Source: Hetaerina americana (Eukaryota; Arthropoda; Insecta; Odonata; Calopterygidae). From it: a stretch of DNA of 64,000 nt. The DNA lies in NCBI GenBank assembly GCA_022747635.1, contig JAKTNV010000009.1:2291564-2355563 (forward strand). Reading direction: 5' to 3'. The position numbers were made by a program, and so were the translations under genes. Below the pieces are notes generated by a model. It searched no databases. It saw only the letters and a list, made by a program, of their open reading frames with translations, and was not told where the DNA came from. Positions 43,171 to 55,065 of this stretch are shown here, piece by piece; positions within the stretch are counted from its first letter, which is position 1; each line of letters starts with the position of its first letter.

Positions 43171-43923
43171 CGAGGGTCATCCGGAAAGTAGTACCCGTTC
43201 GTGCCGCATGAAGTGCTGACGACGCGAGTAGCCGCTGGACGAGGTCAGATAGCTTCAGTGGCTTGTCTGCCTTCTCTGAGCCAAGTTGCGTGACGCTAGC
43301 ATTGCCTGTGTTGTTTCTGTGATTGTTTACAATGTTTAAAAAAATTGAGAACGCCGCCAGTTGTGAAGTGAGGGCAGTGATTAAATTCCTCAATGCAAGA
43401 AACGTTCGCCCATGTGATATTCATCGCCAATTAAAGGAGGTGTATGGAGACAATGTAATGGACGAGTCGTCTGTTCGGCGGTGGTGTCGCAACTTCAACA
43501 TGGGGAGGGGGAACACACACGACGATGAGCGTTCGGGGAGACCGTCTGTCATTACAGACCAACTGGTGAGCTCAGTTGACGAATTCGTGAGGAACGATCG
43601 GCGCGTCACAATTGATGACATCTGTGAGCATTTTCCCAATGTTTCTCGAACAATTGTTCATGAAATTGTTAAACACCATCTGCATTATGCAAAAATTTGT
43701 GCAAGATGGGTCCCTCGCGTATCTCAATGAGCTGGCGGCGAAGGACTATGCAGCAGGAATACAGAAACTTGTCACACGTTATGACAAATGCCTTAATTTG
43801 CTTGGAGATTATGTTGAGAAGTAGTTTAAAGTATCCTCTTTCAAATAAAATTTTTTATGTTTGTTAATATTTACTTTTGTGTCTTTATTTCACGAACGGG
43901 TACTACTTTCCGGATGACCCTCG
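43171..43923 (+). mobile_element. Internally deleted mariner, copy 2 (identical to 4071-4823)
   Basis: Same 753 bp, TIRs and deletion junction as copy 1; I found no difference when reading both. TA duplication at 43169-43170 and 43924-43925. Flanks differ entirely from copy 1, so this is a separate insertion, not a segmental duplication. Confidence 0.95.
43332..43730 (+). CDS. Truncated mariner transposase (DNA-binding domain), copy 2
   Basis: 132 residues starting MFKKIENAAS, identical to the copy at 4232-4630. It holds two helix-turn-helix units and the GRPS linker and stops just after WVPR. The lack of any change between copies is best explained by recent mobilisation; selection on the ORF cannot be judged from two copies. 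Confidence 0.8.
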   Translation: MFKKIENAASCEVRAVIKFLNARNVRPCDIHRQLKEVYGDNVMDESSVRRWCRNFNMGRGNTHDDERSGRPSVITDQLVSSVDEFVRNDRRVTIDDICEHFPNVSRTIVHEIVKHHLHYAKICARWVPRVSQ

Positions 43924-44934
43924 TATCTTATGCCTATGCAACATTATTAATCTTGTCCTGACTTGTACATCGAATCTCTTTAATACTTCTATGATGACAT
44001 TGGTTTCTTGCAATTGTGATTCCTGATTGTCCGAGGAAAGGACGAGTACTTTTGTCAATCTGCACTGGTGTATGTCCCCCTTATCTTATCCCATTTGCGG
44101 TCTAATTGTAAATTAGTACTTTATTGTAAATACCTCCGGTGCTATGTGTGTTTTTCGCCACGTCTTTGTTTAAAATCTTCGAAGCATGATGCCAATTGTC
44201 CCACCGACGCTTTCCCTTCGTTCAAGTTGCCGTTTCCTGACGACCAGTTCAATTTCTTCTACAAAACCCGAAAACCCCGTTTCCTTCGAAACTCATCGAA
44301 ATCTCATTAAACAAAGTATTCATTCATTCGAAGAGATAAAGGGGTGGTTGACTTTCAGTACACCCAAAATATGATTTTAAAATGGCTGGCCTGTCTCTTA
44401 GAATTGGAGAATTCTAACAAATGTATTGTAATGTTGTATTAAGGTATAAGGGAAATAAATATTATCCAGGCGCCGCGACGATGACTTGATTCCACTATAT
44501 AATATCGGATTTCATCGTCATTCACAAATGCGGACGGGTGTAATAATTTATTCCGGTGTATTCTATCGTTCTTTTATCATTGGCTCGACATTTCCAGACT
44601 AATGACGTGTATTCGAAAATGAGATCTTGGATTACATCGCCTTTTGAAATATATTCACCATGGAGAATCCATTCTTTTTATTCGCGATGACGGTCAAGGA
44701 AATGCGCAAGGCATCTATGAATCAACGCGAAATATCAAGGAGTAATAATTGTCCACGGTACCTCGCGCGACGGAAAGCTTAAAATATAAATAAATCTAAA
44801 ATGCCCCTCCGGATGGACTGCTCCTTGAAGAGGCGGAAGGGTTTCCCACGACCACAATAGCTGAGCTGCCGAGAGAATGGCATTTCCCTGGTGGGATCAC
44901 CCACGATATCACTAATCCAGGTTCTCAGGATCAT

Positions 44935-45740
44935 CAAAAAGAGGATGCAGGACAGGGTAAATAATTCCAGTCGGCGAATGATCAGTTTGAGATTAAAAAA
45001 AGAGAAGAGGCACGCGCGGTGCTATTACAGTACGGAGATCACTGATCGAGAGGAATATGGAATACAATCAGGACGTATTTGCCTGTTTCGTGGATATCGA
45101 AAGGGAATTTGATAGAGTAAATTGGGAGATATTGATGACTATATTGCAGAAAATAGGAATAGATTGGAGGGACAGGAGGCTAATCCGCAACCTGTACATG
45201 TCTCAGACTGCTCAGGTGCGGGTGGGGAACGGGGAGTCCGAATGGGCAGTGTTAGGAAGAGGTGTACGGCAGGGTTGCCCATTGTAACCGGTGCTGTTCA
45301 ACGTATATGTGGAGGAAATGATCAAACAGGCATGGGAAGAACTCGAGGTAGGAATGAAAGTGGGCGGGGAATTCGTAAAATCAGTTAGGTTCGCTGGTGA
45401 CCAAGCTTTGGTTTGTCAGTTAGCCAAGGGAATGCAAGAATTGCTGAGTGAATTGGAAATTTAGTGCGACAGGTATGGGATGAGAATCAATATTAATAAA
45501 CTAAAGGTTATGCGATTTTCCATTAAGAAAAAGGCTAAGCTTAAAATTAAAATGAGAGGGCAAATACTAGAGCAGGTGGAACAGTTTACGTATCGAAGAA
45601 GTGTTTTGGACCAACACGGTCAAAGTAGTAGGGACGTAAGGAGAAGAATTGCGCTAAGCAAAGAACCTCTCAAAAGGAGGAGGAAGTTAATGACATGGAA
45701 GCTGAATTTAGTAGTTAAGAGTAGGGCGACGCCGGGTTTC
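44935..45740 (+). pseudogene. LINE-A reverse transcriptase fragment
   Basis: In several frames: EYNQDVFACFVDIEREFDRVNWEILMTILQKIGIDWRDRRLIRNLYMSQTAQVRVG in part (motif A region), GRGVRQGCPL, then SVRFAGDQALVCQ (catalytic FADD changed to FAGD), RININKLKVMRFS, LEQVEQFTY, SVLDQHGQSS and RRKLMTWKLNL. It is truncated at about 45735. Frameshifts at about 45285 and 45460. Confidence 0.82.
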
Positions 45741-45854
45741 CTCCTACACCCTCATTTCTTCGCCCTTTCACCCGTTTTACTTTACTATGCGTGTATGTAT
45801 ATACACATGTATATTTAATGTACCGCACTCCATTACATATCGTATCCGAATCCG

Positions 45855-45960
45855 GTTGCGCTATCGAGGCTTAACTCTGAGGTTCGAATTCCGGTCACGG
45901 CGAATGATTTTTACACTCTGAAATTGTTGCCTTGAAATATATTTAGGTCATTAGCTCTAA
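45855..45960 (+). mobile_element. tRNA-SINE fragment
   Basis: GCGCTATCGAGGC, B-box-like GAGGTTCGAATTCCGG, then GGCGAATGATTTTTACACTC and GAAATTGTTGC, matching the 51.4 and 60.5 kb SINE. Head partly deleted. 45960-46660 has no recognisable gene. Confidence 0.65.
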
Positions 45961-46667
45961 GGATGCTCTATCTTTATTACTGGATGTTTCCCTATTACGT
46001 ATATTTATTACCATATAGTTTTTTACTGTACCTTACACCGTTATTTATGCATTTACCGTACTTTACTTATTTTCTTTTCACCATCTTGCAGGGTCTGCAC
46101 AGGTTTCTCACATTTCCGCCCTCTTCTTCTTCTTCGTGGTGCGTGCTGCCCTGCGTGGGTTTTCACTTGGGTCTTCATGCCTGAACTCCCTTTAAGGTTT
46201 GCCCAACACAATCACATCTTGTGCTTATTTCTTCTATTATTATTATTATAGTTGTCGTTATCATTATCACAATCATTATCATTATTATCATTATTATATA
46301 TGTATTGTACTTTAACATTTTTTTCTTTTATATCGCTTTATATTTCGTCTTATTATTACTATTGTTGTTATGTACTTGACGAAGGGTTAAATGGAAGAAG
46401 GGTCCTTATGTTCTCAATTCCGCCCGAAAACCGAAAATACACCCATCTGTATTTCCCATTCCCTGAATGCCCTGGCCCTCGGCAACTCCCGTCCGACCCC
46501 CCCTCCCCCCGTCCAACAGCCGCCGCCTAACTCTCATCGCCTCCCCCACTCATCGCCGATCCAAACGCCTCCCTTGGATTCGGAAGCCGTGCCGACATCT
46601 CCCATTTGCGTCCAGCCATCTGTGAGCTCGAAGATCCCCTAGTCTCCTGCTTTCAAGGTCGGCCTCT

Positions 46668-47150
46668 ATGATGCAGATGCAAGCCGCCGCGAGGGCGTGT
46701 GGCGGAGGGTGTTAGGTCACCACCCGTAATTTAGAATAAAACAGCACGCAAAACCAACAAATTAATGGAAAGACATACACCCTAAAAATCGCATATATTC
46801 ATGTAAAATCCTTTATAACTTACGCGCATGCAAATACGTGTACTATCAACTAACATACACTTGCATCGACGGATAAACCTTATGTCTATGCAATGGTTTC
46901 ATCTTTTAATGAGTGGTAAACTGAATTTCTTTAATATTTCTACAATGACTTTGGTTTCCTACTACTAATGATTCCTGATTGTCCGGGGAAAGAACGAGCA
47001 TTTGCATCTGTCTGCACCGCAATCCATCTCCTATATTTTATCTTTCGGGTCTGATCTACCTTAGGAGTGTGGGGCCATAGTAATAATTCCTTCGGTGTCC
47101 TTTGCTAAACTCGTCTGTTCTGAATCCTTTTTGAAGGTCCAAGTCTCTCT
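46668..47150 (-). mobile_element. LINE-B C-terminus and 3' end
   Basis: On the minus strand, about 47150-47055 is decayed RT C-terminal text (RTDEFSKGHRRNYYYGPTLLR, i.e. the LL..PHYFGR region). Then come the 3' UTR and the terminal hairpin CCGCCACACGCCC..GGCGGCTTGC ending at 46672. 47150-47780 is otherwise empty apart from an AC/GC microsatellite at 47577-47603. Confidence 0.7.
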
Positions 47151-47576
47151 TCGCATCTCTTCCGTGTTTACAACGGCCCTCCTTCCATCCCCCGCCGCCC
47201 AACCCGCCCACCATCCATCCCTCCTCCTCCCCACCCCCCCCCACCCTGCACCAACTCTCATCTCATTCCCAGGAAATTCCGCGGCAGCGCCAATGGCCCT
47301 CGGCTCATTTTAACGCCCCCTCCCCCCCCCTTGCCCGCGCCGCCCCGATTTCCCTCATGCATTATTCCCTCCCTCTTTTCCTTGCCCCCCGATCCCAGGG
47401 CATATTTTTATAGAGGAAACGGCGTCGCTAGGAAACATCGTGTGACCGGCGGAGGACACACCGCCCGACTCCGTGGGACGGTGCCACACACACAAGTGCC
47501 ACAGTGTCCCCTTGGAGGATTAGTTGGTACGATGAAACGAAATGGCATTCCCACTGACATGATTTAAAATCGCATG

Positions 47577-47603
47577 CACACACACACACGCGCGCGCGCG
47601 TCT
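47577..47603. repeat. (CA)n(CG)n microsatellite
   Basis: CACACACACA followed by CGCGCGCGCG, 27 bp. Confidence 0.9.
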
Positions 47604-47784
47604 CCTTCAGGCCAAGGCCCTTTCGGAATTAGCCCTTTCGGGAGATGCGAAATTCAATACAAAATCCCGATTCTTATTTTCCTTAGAGAGAGCCTCCTCG
47701 CCTGCTTCGGTTTGTTTCTCCGGACGCGTTTCCGCAAATATTCTTAGCGGTACTTGTAAATTCTCTTGTTAGATTGATATTTGG

Positions 47785-48560
47785 GTTAGGACACGACTGA
47801 AGAAGCAAAGGATCAAGAGAATGCAGGATCTCACAAAGTCCTCCGGCCAGATTCCCTCCTCATAGATACAACGAATCAGCCCATAGTGCCTCTCCCTCCA
47901 ACATTTGCCTAAATCGCAGGAATGTTATCCACCCCCACGGCCTTATTTAGTTTCATCTCCCTTAATGCCCTTTCTATCTCATCGTCTAGTATGCCTGGAC
48001 CTAAGCTTTCTTCCCCCACGTCATGTTCCTTAACACGTCTAACTTTGTTGGTCTAAGTCCTTTACCACACAGTTCTTCTATTTCTCTTTTGGATCTTTAT
48101 TTGAACTATTATCTTACCCACCTTATCTCTAACTGTTAGCATAGATTTCCCTTTCTTACTTCCCGATAAAGATTTAACTTTACTGTGCAGCGCACCAATT
48201 TCACCCTTCCTCTGCAGACCTTCCATATCCTCGCACAGCGTCTTCCACCATGCTTCTTTTGCTCTATAAGGTACCCATCCCAAATTATTATTTAACTCTT
48301 TGTACTTTCTTCTGTCTCGATATTTGTTTACATTTTTCCATTTCCTTCTTTCATCTATCTTTCTACTCATTTGATCAGTAATCCTTGTTTTCCTTGTCCT
48401 TTTCGTGTTAACGGTTCCTATAGTGTCCTTTGCGATTTTCGGTCTCCCTTTCTTGATGCATTACCATTTTCCTTCGATAGCACTCAACTCTCTACCGTTG
48501 GGAAGGGTTCAGCGCATCAAAATGACCTTCCCTTATTTATTGTGGTTGCAAGCATCTCCT
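47785..48560 (-). pseudogene. LINE-A endonuclease-RT linker region, minus strand
   Basis: From 48500 down: decayed STIEGKW, then KIDERRKWKNVNKYRDRRKYKELNN in part, RAKEAWWKTLCEDMEGLQRKGEIGALHSKVKSLSG. After a frame change comes LDDEIERALREMKLNKAVGVDNIP and a degraded RT start. It fills the section missing from the 58.6 kb copy (which ends at AKE). TC microsatellite at 48570-48600 adjoins. Confidence 0.78.
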
Positions 48561-48599
48561 TCCATCTCTCTCGTCTCTCTCTCTCTCTCTTTCTCTCTC

Positions 48600-48760
48600 T
48601 GGGTGACGAATAATCCCTTCTCTTTTCCCTACCTCCCCAAATATCTTCCCTCATCACTCACCCCTCCCACCCGGTGGTTGCACCCCCTGCCATACACCCC
48701 CTTGTTGGTGGATCGCGTAGTAGTTATATCGATGTCGACCGACTGACCTTCTCCATTATG
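48600..48760 (+). repeat. LINE 3' end, copy of the 63 kb type
   Basis: CCCCTGCCATACACCCCC..GGTGGATCGCGTAGTAG after CATCACTCACCCCTCCC, homologous to 62990-63120. It carries the same kind of terminal hairpin as LINE-B/C. 48760-49390 has nothing recognisable. Confidence 0.6.
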
Positions 48761-49394
48761 CCTTTCAGTAAATGTATTGTATTCTTTATTTTTGGAGGCA
48801 AGAGAATTTTTTTAGCAAATCCTACTTCTCATCTCCCCGCGGTTTATTCCCTCTTAGTTTGTGCTGTCAGCAGTTTACAACACACGTAAACATCCATCGA
48901 CATAGATTCGAGTCAAATATTTCGCACCGGTGGGCATTTCGTACTTCCGCCACGACTGCGAATGATTCGATGTCTCCTTTAAGACCGACCGACCGGGGGG
49001 TGGGCGACTGGGGGGGGGGGGTGTGGATCCACCTCGCTCTCTTTGGATCGCCTAGACGCCACCAGTGAGTTTCCCATGAACTCAAAAGCATTTGATCAAC
49101 CTTCAAACTGCACACTTTCAATAAATACATTGATCAGAGGTATTACCTGAGACTATTAATGCCATTGCAGGAAATGTTACATCTTATAAATATGCTGATG
49201 AGAAATGTAACTACATGCAAGCGGCCAAAAAACTCAGCAGGTCCTTCAGATTCGCCCGACCTGTGACTTTAGGGGCAAGGACTAACAGTTGCTTGTCAAG
49301 GCGTCAGTAGAATGTCCCTCCCTTACTTTTACATTCCACATAATTGGTATTTCAATGGCGGTGGCCTGACGTATACGAGTACATTGTTGTGGCC

Positions 49395-49680
49395 GGAGAC
49401 ATTCAATGCACAAGTCAGGACAAGATTAAACGTTGCATAGAGTTAAAGCATATTCGTAGGTGTGCATGTGTATGTTAGTTGATGGCAAAGGTATTTGCAT
49501 GTGTGTACATTAAAAAGGTTTTTGCATGAATATATACGCCTCTGTGCGTGAAGAATTGCACGAATATGTTGGTTTTGCATGCGGTTGTATTCTCTTTTAC
49601 GGGTGGTGACCTAACACCCCCCGCCACACGCCCTTGAGGTGGCTTGTGGGGTATTATGTAGATGTAGGTGAGTCGAGGCT
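49395..49680 (+). mobile_element. LINE-B 3' end with terminal hairpin
   Basis: GTCAGGACAAGATTAAACG, GTTAGTTGATGG, TTTTTGCATGAATATA, CTCTTTTACGGGTGGTGACC, then CCCCCCGCCACACGCCC..GGTGGCTTGTGGGG and TATGTAGATGTAGG. It is 5'-truncated just before GTCAGG. 49680-50570 is unassigned. Confidence 0.78.
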
Positions 49681-50571
49681 AGAAAATTTCCCCAAGTCGA
49701 AGATGAGTTTTCTGCAACCGGCTCAGGGTTCTGCCATGAGTCCATGGTTTCCTTCACGAACCACGAAGGCTAACAATTCCAGACTTAAACGTAAGAAATA
49801 TTACACCGTGAAATTTGGAAAATTTACAAAGATTTATTATTTAAAACGTTTCCATAGCGATGGAGTTTAATGTTTTATACCAACCGATTAAAGTGAAGAT
49901 CGACGCATTTAGGAGCAATCATCCTAAGACACGTCGGTGCGTTTTCTTTGCTCAAACTAAAGTAATTCGGGTGAAATGGCACATTTAATAAGATAACGTT
50001 TGTTAATATGTGCAGAGATCTGAGACGCATTAAGAAATGTTTTTTCCTGACTCTTTGCCTTTCATTTCCAGAAAAAGAAGTCACGCGACACTGAGTGCGT
50101 GTGAACGGATCCCCACTGAACGGATCTCATTCTCGGTCCTTGGTATTTTTCAAGTCGTGGGATTAGAGGGGGGGTCATTAGCCGAGAGCCTCCACTAACA
50201 GCCCCCCTCCACCCCCCGTCATAAGGAAAGATGCAAATCTTAAGGGTCAGCCAAACGGTTGTTTATTTCCAACCCTTCCTAAATAATTAGTTTTGGACGG
50301 ACTTTCATTGCAAATAAGGGCGAAGGTATGAGAGGAGATTAGCGCCGGAAAATGAACGAATGCACCTGACCCCTCGGAATCGTGAGGTTCACTGCCAATG
50401 TGGACGGACATTCATGGACTCATCGTAGGTCGTCTAACAGAAGGCAGACTGATTGCCCCCGGTGCCCGTTGGGCGTTCAAATCCCAGACGCAGTTCGGGC
50501 GAGGGTCAGATTAACGGCCCACGCACCACCACCATGCACCCAAGCGAAGCTGCGTGAGAATTAATCTTATC

Positions 50572-50705
50572 TACATGTACGCAATACCCCGCAAATCGCC
50601 TCTAGGGCGTGTGGCGGGAGGTTTCTTGGTCCCCACCTGTAAAAGAGAATAAAATCACATGCAAACCCACAAATTCATGCCATCTGCACCCACAAAGTCT
50701 TTTAT
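50572..50705 (-). repeat. LINE-B 3' terminal fragment
   Basis: ATACCCCGCAAATCGCCTCTAGGGCGTGTGGCGGGAGG, then ACCTGTAAAAGAG and CACATGCAAACCCAC: the hairpin and adjacent UTR in reverse. It joins LINE-A at about 50706. Confidence 0.7.
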
Positions 50706-51405
50706 ATCCATGGAATAACCTTATCTGAGTACTTTCTTCCTCCCTTCCAACATCCCTATCCTGTTCCTGCCCCTTCCTCGTTTGCCTAACATTCTCCCCT
50801 CTATCGCAGTCTTCAACAACCCACTGCCGGTCAATACCCCCTTCAGCCACTTTTCCTGCCTCAATAGGATTTCTCCCCACAAACCACTGTCTTCGCCCAC
50901 CATACCTCATTTGTTTTCTTCTCTGTCCATTTCACCTTCTCCATTCTTCTCCACACCCACATTTCAAAAGCTTCCAATCAACGTCTATCCTCCTGCTTAA
51001 ATGACCACGTTTCCGCACCGTACATAGCTACGCTCCATATCAAAGTTTTTACGAGTCTTTTCTTAATATCCTTACTCAACGTCCTTCTCATCAACTCCCT
51101 CCTCCTTGTGAGAGCCTCTTTGCCTAGCGCAATTCTTCGCCTTACGTTCCTAATACTATGACCATGTTGGTCCAAAACACTACCGAGATACGTAAACTGT
51201 TCCACCTGCTCTAGTTGTTTGCCAACATATTTTAATGTAAAGCTTAGCCTTTGCCTTTCTGTAAAATTGCGTAACTTTTTTTTATCTACATTTATTCTCA
51301 TCCCGTATCTATCGCACTGAATTTCCAATTCACTCAGCAATGCTTGCAACTCCTTGGCCGACTGACAAACTAGAGCGTAGTCATCAGCAAAACATTTAAT
51401 AGCAT
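50706..51405 (-). pseudogene. LINE-A RT C-terminal region, well preserved
   Basis: From about 51400 down: MQALLSELEIQCDRYGMRINVDKKK, QRLSFTLKYVGKQLEQVEQFTYLGSVLDQHGH in part, RRRIALGKEALTRRRELM, TLIWSVAMYGAETWSFKQEDRR, then in other frames MEKVKWTEKK and the tail to 50706. The catalytic FADD would lie just upstream and decays to FADDYALV at about 51390-51360. Best source for the C-terminal sequence of LINE-A. Confidence 0.85.
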
Positions 51406-51407
51406 CA

Positions 51408-51575
51408 AAGTTAAAGCCCTAGGCCGGGCATCGAGGGATCCGGGTTAGAATCCCGGTCAATGCGAATGACTTTTAACACTCCGAAATTGTTGCATTGTAA
51501 TGCACATTAGCGGATGACTACGTTAAAGTTACTGTCGCGGCATCCCTCACAGATTCTTCGCATCAGTATATACAG
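51408..51575 (+). mobile_element. tRNA-derived SINE
   Basis: Decayed head GGCCGGGCATCGAGGGATCC, B-box region GGGTTAGAATCCCGG, then the family body GCGAATGACTTTTAACACTCC, GAAATTGTTGCATTG, TTAGCGGATGACTACG, GTCGCGGCATCCCTC ending CAGATTC. 51575-52430 is unassigned. Confidence 0.72.
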
Positions 51576-52429
51576 TAAGAATGTGAAAGAGTGAAGTTAA
51601 CATAAACTGAAGAACTTAAACTAAGGCTCGCTCCCCGGGAGATGAGCAGGGTAACGAACCCGGAAACTTCTTCGTCTCCAGCGGCACTAATGTTTGCGGT
51701 ACTTTCGGCTGAGATATAAACCTGCAACGTCCGTGGTGAGGACCCCTAGGGTGGGAAGGGTGGAGGGGGGTTATCCCGACCGTTTTCGGCGACATCCCGA
51801 ATAATTAGACGCATGCGCATCGACCCCTGGAATGCCTCCCTCTGACTTCCTGCTCGACCGTGCGACTGGGATCATTGTTCCCTCAACACCGTCGTCGTGG
51901 GCACACCTGACTCCAATTTTCCCATGCTTCCTTCCGCGGCCACGGCACACGAAAGAAACACCTAATTAGTACCTCCTGATCCATTAATTATATGGAGCGC
52001 ACGACAAAACGCTATCCCACGCTGTTGTGCCGGAGACATAAGATCAGAAATCACATGGGGAAACAGTATGGAACAACTGTGCAAAAAAAAAAGAAAATGC
52101 GAAGCATTTTCAAATCAAATGTTCATCGTTTAGAGGGCTAAATACAATAATTCAACACCAAAACATGGCACGAAGATGATGCGAATCATTGGTTGTGAAC
52201 ATTTAAGGCGCAAATCCTATAGCCAATATTTGAACATTTGAGACAAACTCTATACTGATATTTCAGCCAAATGGGTGACCATCAACTGGAGTGTGAAATG
52301 CTGACAGCGAGGAAGAGAGGAGTAGCGAAGTACTGCCCCGAGGTCAAGTGAAAGTGTTTCAAGTGGGAGGAGGAGAAGGAGGAAGGGAATCATTGCGAGG
52401 ATATGCAAAATCACGTCTCAGGGTCTAAG

Positions 52430-53510
52430 GATTCCAGTCACCTTCGTCTATTTGCTGACGATGCAGCGAGATATAAGGAAATATCCAGTCAAGAGGATAG
52501 CGTATCATTAGCTAACGACCTCAATGCAGTTCAACAGGAGAGCTAGGATTAAATTTGGATACATGTGTTTCGATAAATATTTGGAGGAAAAGTACTTCAC
52601 CAGGGAATATTTAGACTAAACCGGGAAGCAACATTGCTCACGTGTTAATGGTAAAATACTCGGGTTTAACGCTAACTACGGAAATGTCCTGGGAAAACAC
52701 ATACGTGAAATTTGCGGAATAGCAAATAAAAAGTCAGCATTTATTAAAAAATACCAGGGAATTGTAATGAAAGGGTCAAGGATCTTTGCCGTTTCACGTT
52801 ATTTAAGCCCCACTTAGAATATGCTGTAAACGCATGGGATTCTCATGAAGTAGGTTTAATTTCTGAACTAGATCGTGGGCAACGAAGACCAGCTAGGTTT
52901 GTGAGAATTTTTTATGGACAAGGTAGCAGTGCCACGACACTATTGGTAGAATTAGGATGGGAGCCACTAGTTGACCGTAGGCTTAAATACAGGTTAAATT
53001 TATTGTGTAATTTTGAGGCAGGTTACTTATCTGAGGATTTTAATGACAGATTACAGGCCCCGACTTAATTACAATGGTAGATCAGATTACCAACGTAAAC
53101 TCATGGAGATTTATCGTAGAAGAGATGGATTTGAAATGTCGTTTTTTCCTCGTACCATTAGAGATCAAAATAGACGAGAGCGCAATCGCGAAGGAGATAA
53201 TTAGAATTTGTAGCGTATATATTTGTCGATGTCTTGCATCTTTCTTTTTGCATGTTATTCTTTTTCTTTAATAGACACATCTTTTTGACAGTTCCACGGC
53301 ATGATTCGAATTTACGTATCCTGTTACTCAATGCTGTTGCATTTAAGTAATTTCTTTGGTGTGATTAAAGTTTGTCGAGTGCATGATCAAACTAATATTT
53401 GTACAAAGGTGACATGATTGGGATAATGCATGCACAGATGATGACCTAACACCCCCCGCCACACACCCTTGCGTCGGCTCGCTGGGCATTGTGTAGATGC
53501 AGATGAATCA
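52430..53510 (+). pseudogene. LINE-C-like RT to 3' end
   Basis: LRLFADDAARYKEI (catalytic, about 52442-52480), SLANDLNAVQQ, a degraded stretch, KSAFIKKYQGI, RFTLFKPHLEYAVNAWDSHEVGLI, RGQRRPARFVRIFYG, LVELGWEPLVDRRLKYRLNLLC, FEAGYLSEDF and LQAPT. A shifted frame ends FFPRTIRDQNRRERN at 53204. A 3' UTR then leads to CCCCCCGCCACACACCC..GGGCATTGTGTAGATG at 53450-53510. This joins RT C-terminus to terminal hairpin in one piece. Confidence 0.85.
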
Positions 53511-53514
53511 CACA

Positions 53515-54180
53515 GCTTGATTAAGTGCGTACATGCAATTCCGAATATTTACATTGCTGTATCGACATGGCAACATCCACCTTCGGCCCCGAGACGACTT
53601 CAAATTCGAATATGAAACATCCACCCGACGGATGGGAAAGAGCCGATGGCCGATTCCAATGGCGATGTTTGAATCAAAGGCGAGGTGCCCGAACGAGAGA
53701 ATCGTCCTCTCTCTCTCTCTTTTCCTCCTCATTGTTCCGCACGGAATGAGTCCCCTCCCGTTCGATGTGCCCTCCGCGCCCTCAATCCCACGCGCCCCTG
53801 CACGCCCCCCCCTCCCCCCCCCCCCCCGCGACTCAAAACCTCGCCTCGGGTCAGCCTTTTTCAAACATTGCCTTGCGCAACGCCCCCCTTCGGACACGAC
53901 CCCCTCCTCCCGCAGCACTTCTACTCTGCGTTTCGCCTTTTTCTCCGTCCTGCTAGTCGTCCGAAGCAAGCGAAAGGCCGGACACCTAAAAGGGACGCCT
54001 CCACATCGCCTTTTTAGGGTTTCGACTCTGTCACAGCCCCTCGTCCTCCCCTAGGCACGCTGCGCCCCCACTCTCACCACTCTTTCGACGGGAATAGACC
54101 GCGAACACTCAACGGCACGACGCCTCTCCGTCCTCCGGGGATACTCGGTGCGGGTTGAAGGGAGAGGCACGCGTGATGCC
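53515..54180. other. No recognisable gene; C-rich low-complexity block
   Basis: 53800-53830 holds a long C run and the surroundings are CCCC/TCTC-rich, giving Pro/Ser/Arg-rich frames on all sides. No motif or splice-bounded exon was seen. Confidence 0.5.
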
Positions 54181-54184
54181 ATTG

Positions 54185-54765
54185 CAGCAATGAGATCAAT
54201 AATCGAGAGGAATATAGAACACAACCAGGACGTATTTGCCTGTTTCGTACATTTCGAAAAAGCGTTTGATAGAGTGAATTGGGAAAAACTAATGAGTATA
54301 TTGCAGAAAATAGGAATACTATAGATTCGAGGGAAAGGAGGCTAATCCGCAACCTGTACATGTCTCAGACTGCTCAGCTGCGAGTTGGGGACGGGGAGTC
54401 CGGTTAGGGGAGGGCTAGGAAGGGATGTAAGGCAGGGTTGCCCATTATCACCGTTGCTGTTCAACCTGTATGCAGAGGAAATGATTAAATAGGCATGGGA
54501 AGAACTGGAACTAGTAATGAAAGTGGACCGGGAATTTGTAAAATCAGTTAGGTTTGCTGATGACCAAGCTTTAGTGTGTCATTCAACCAAGGGGTTGCAG
54601 GCACATCTGAGTGAATTGGAAATTCGGTGCGAAGGGTATGGGATGAGAATCAATATTAATGAAACAAAGGTTATGCGATTTTCTAGAAAGAAAAAGGCTA
54701 AGCTTAACATTAAAATAGGAGGGCAAAAACTAGAGCAGGTAGAACAGTTTACGTACTGGAGTCTA
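54185..54765 (+). pseudogene. LINE-A reverse transcriptase fragment with FADD
   Basis: RDAIAAMRSIIERNIEHNQDVFACFVHFEKAFDRVNWEKL in part, a frameshift, RNLYMSQTAQLRVGDGESG, GCPLSPLLFNLYAEEMI, then KSVRFADDQALVCHSTKG (catalytic aspartates intact, about 54541-54580), RCEGYGMRININETKVMRFS and EQVEQFTYW. It is cut at about 54765 by minus-strand LINE-B. Confidence 0.82.
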
Positions 54766-54767
54766 TC

Positions 54768-54935
54768 TTCCTTATCTTATTATCTTTATGGTCTGATCTA
54801 CCTTAATAGTTTGTGGGGCCATAATAATAATTCCTCTAGTGTCTTCGTTAAACTCGTCTGTTCTAATGTTTCTAAAAGTCGAAGTCCCGCTTGTTCTCTT
54901 CGCATCTCTTCAAGTGGCTCCCTAAATATTCAACC
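54768..54935 (-). pseudogene. LINE-B RT C-terminal scrap
   Basis: The minus strand reads a degraded LEEMRREQAGLRLLETLEQTSLTKT-like stretch, then IIIMAPQTIKVDQT, corresponding to ARLLERFRRNEFKGDI and PHYFGRTDHK at 56.1 and 57.7 kb. Confidence 0.6.
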
Positions 54936-55065
54936 TCTTCATCGAGCATGGCAAGGGCATATTTGCAGTTGGTCGGTGACTTTAATTTGCCGACCATTAA
55001 TTGAGAAAGTTACAAGGATAACTGGCACCAAATCCAAATTAAACTGAACAACTTCTAAATGCATC
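54936..55065 (+). pseudogene. CR1-type LINE endonuclease scrap
   Basis: LQLVGDFNLPTIN, stop, ESYKDNW: the GDFNLP motif of APE endonucleases in CR1/Jockey LINEs. Only about 40 codons remain. 55065-56075 has no recognisable gene; the frame 55220-55537 matches nothing I know. Confidence 0.6.

Larger units (their letters stand above)
43005..44115 (-). mobile_element. LINE-B 3' region, split by a mariner
   Basis: Left part 43005-43170 and right part 43926-44115 are the reverse of the LINE-B 3' UTR (TTTTACGGGCGATGACC, TTTTGCATGAATATATTCG, then GTCAGGACAAGATTAATAATG and TTGCATAGGCATAAG). The terminal hairpin itself is missing at the left end. A 753-bp mariner interrupts at 43171-43923. 44120-44930 is unassigned. 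Confidence 0.7.

Noticed and set aside
53508..54054. Long Pro/Arg/Ser-rich frames on both strands
   Set aside because: They are produced by C-rich low-complexity sequence, with no motif or splice support.
54517..55047. 176-codon open frame
   Set aside because: It starts as real LINE-A RT but then crosses reversed LINE-B and an endonuclease scrap; only the first part is meaningful.
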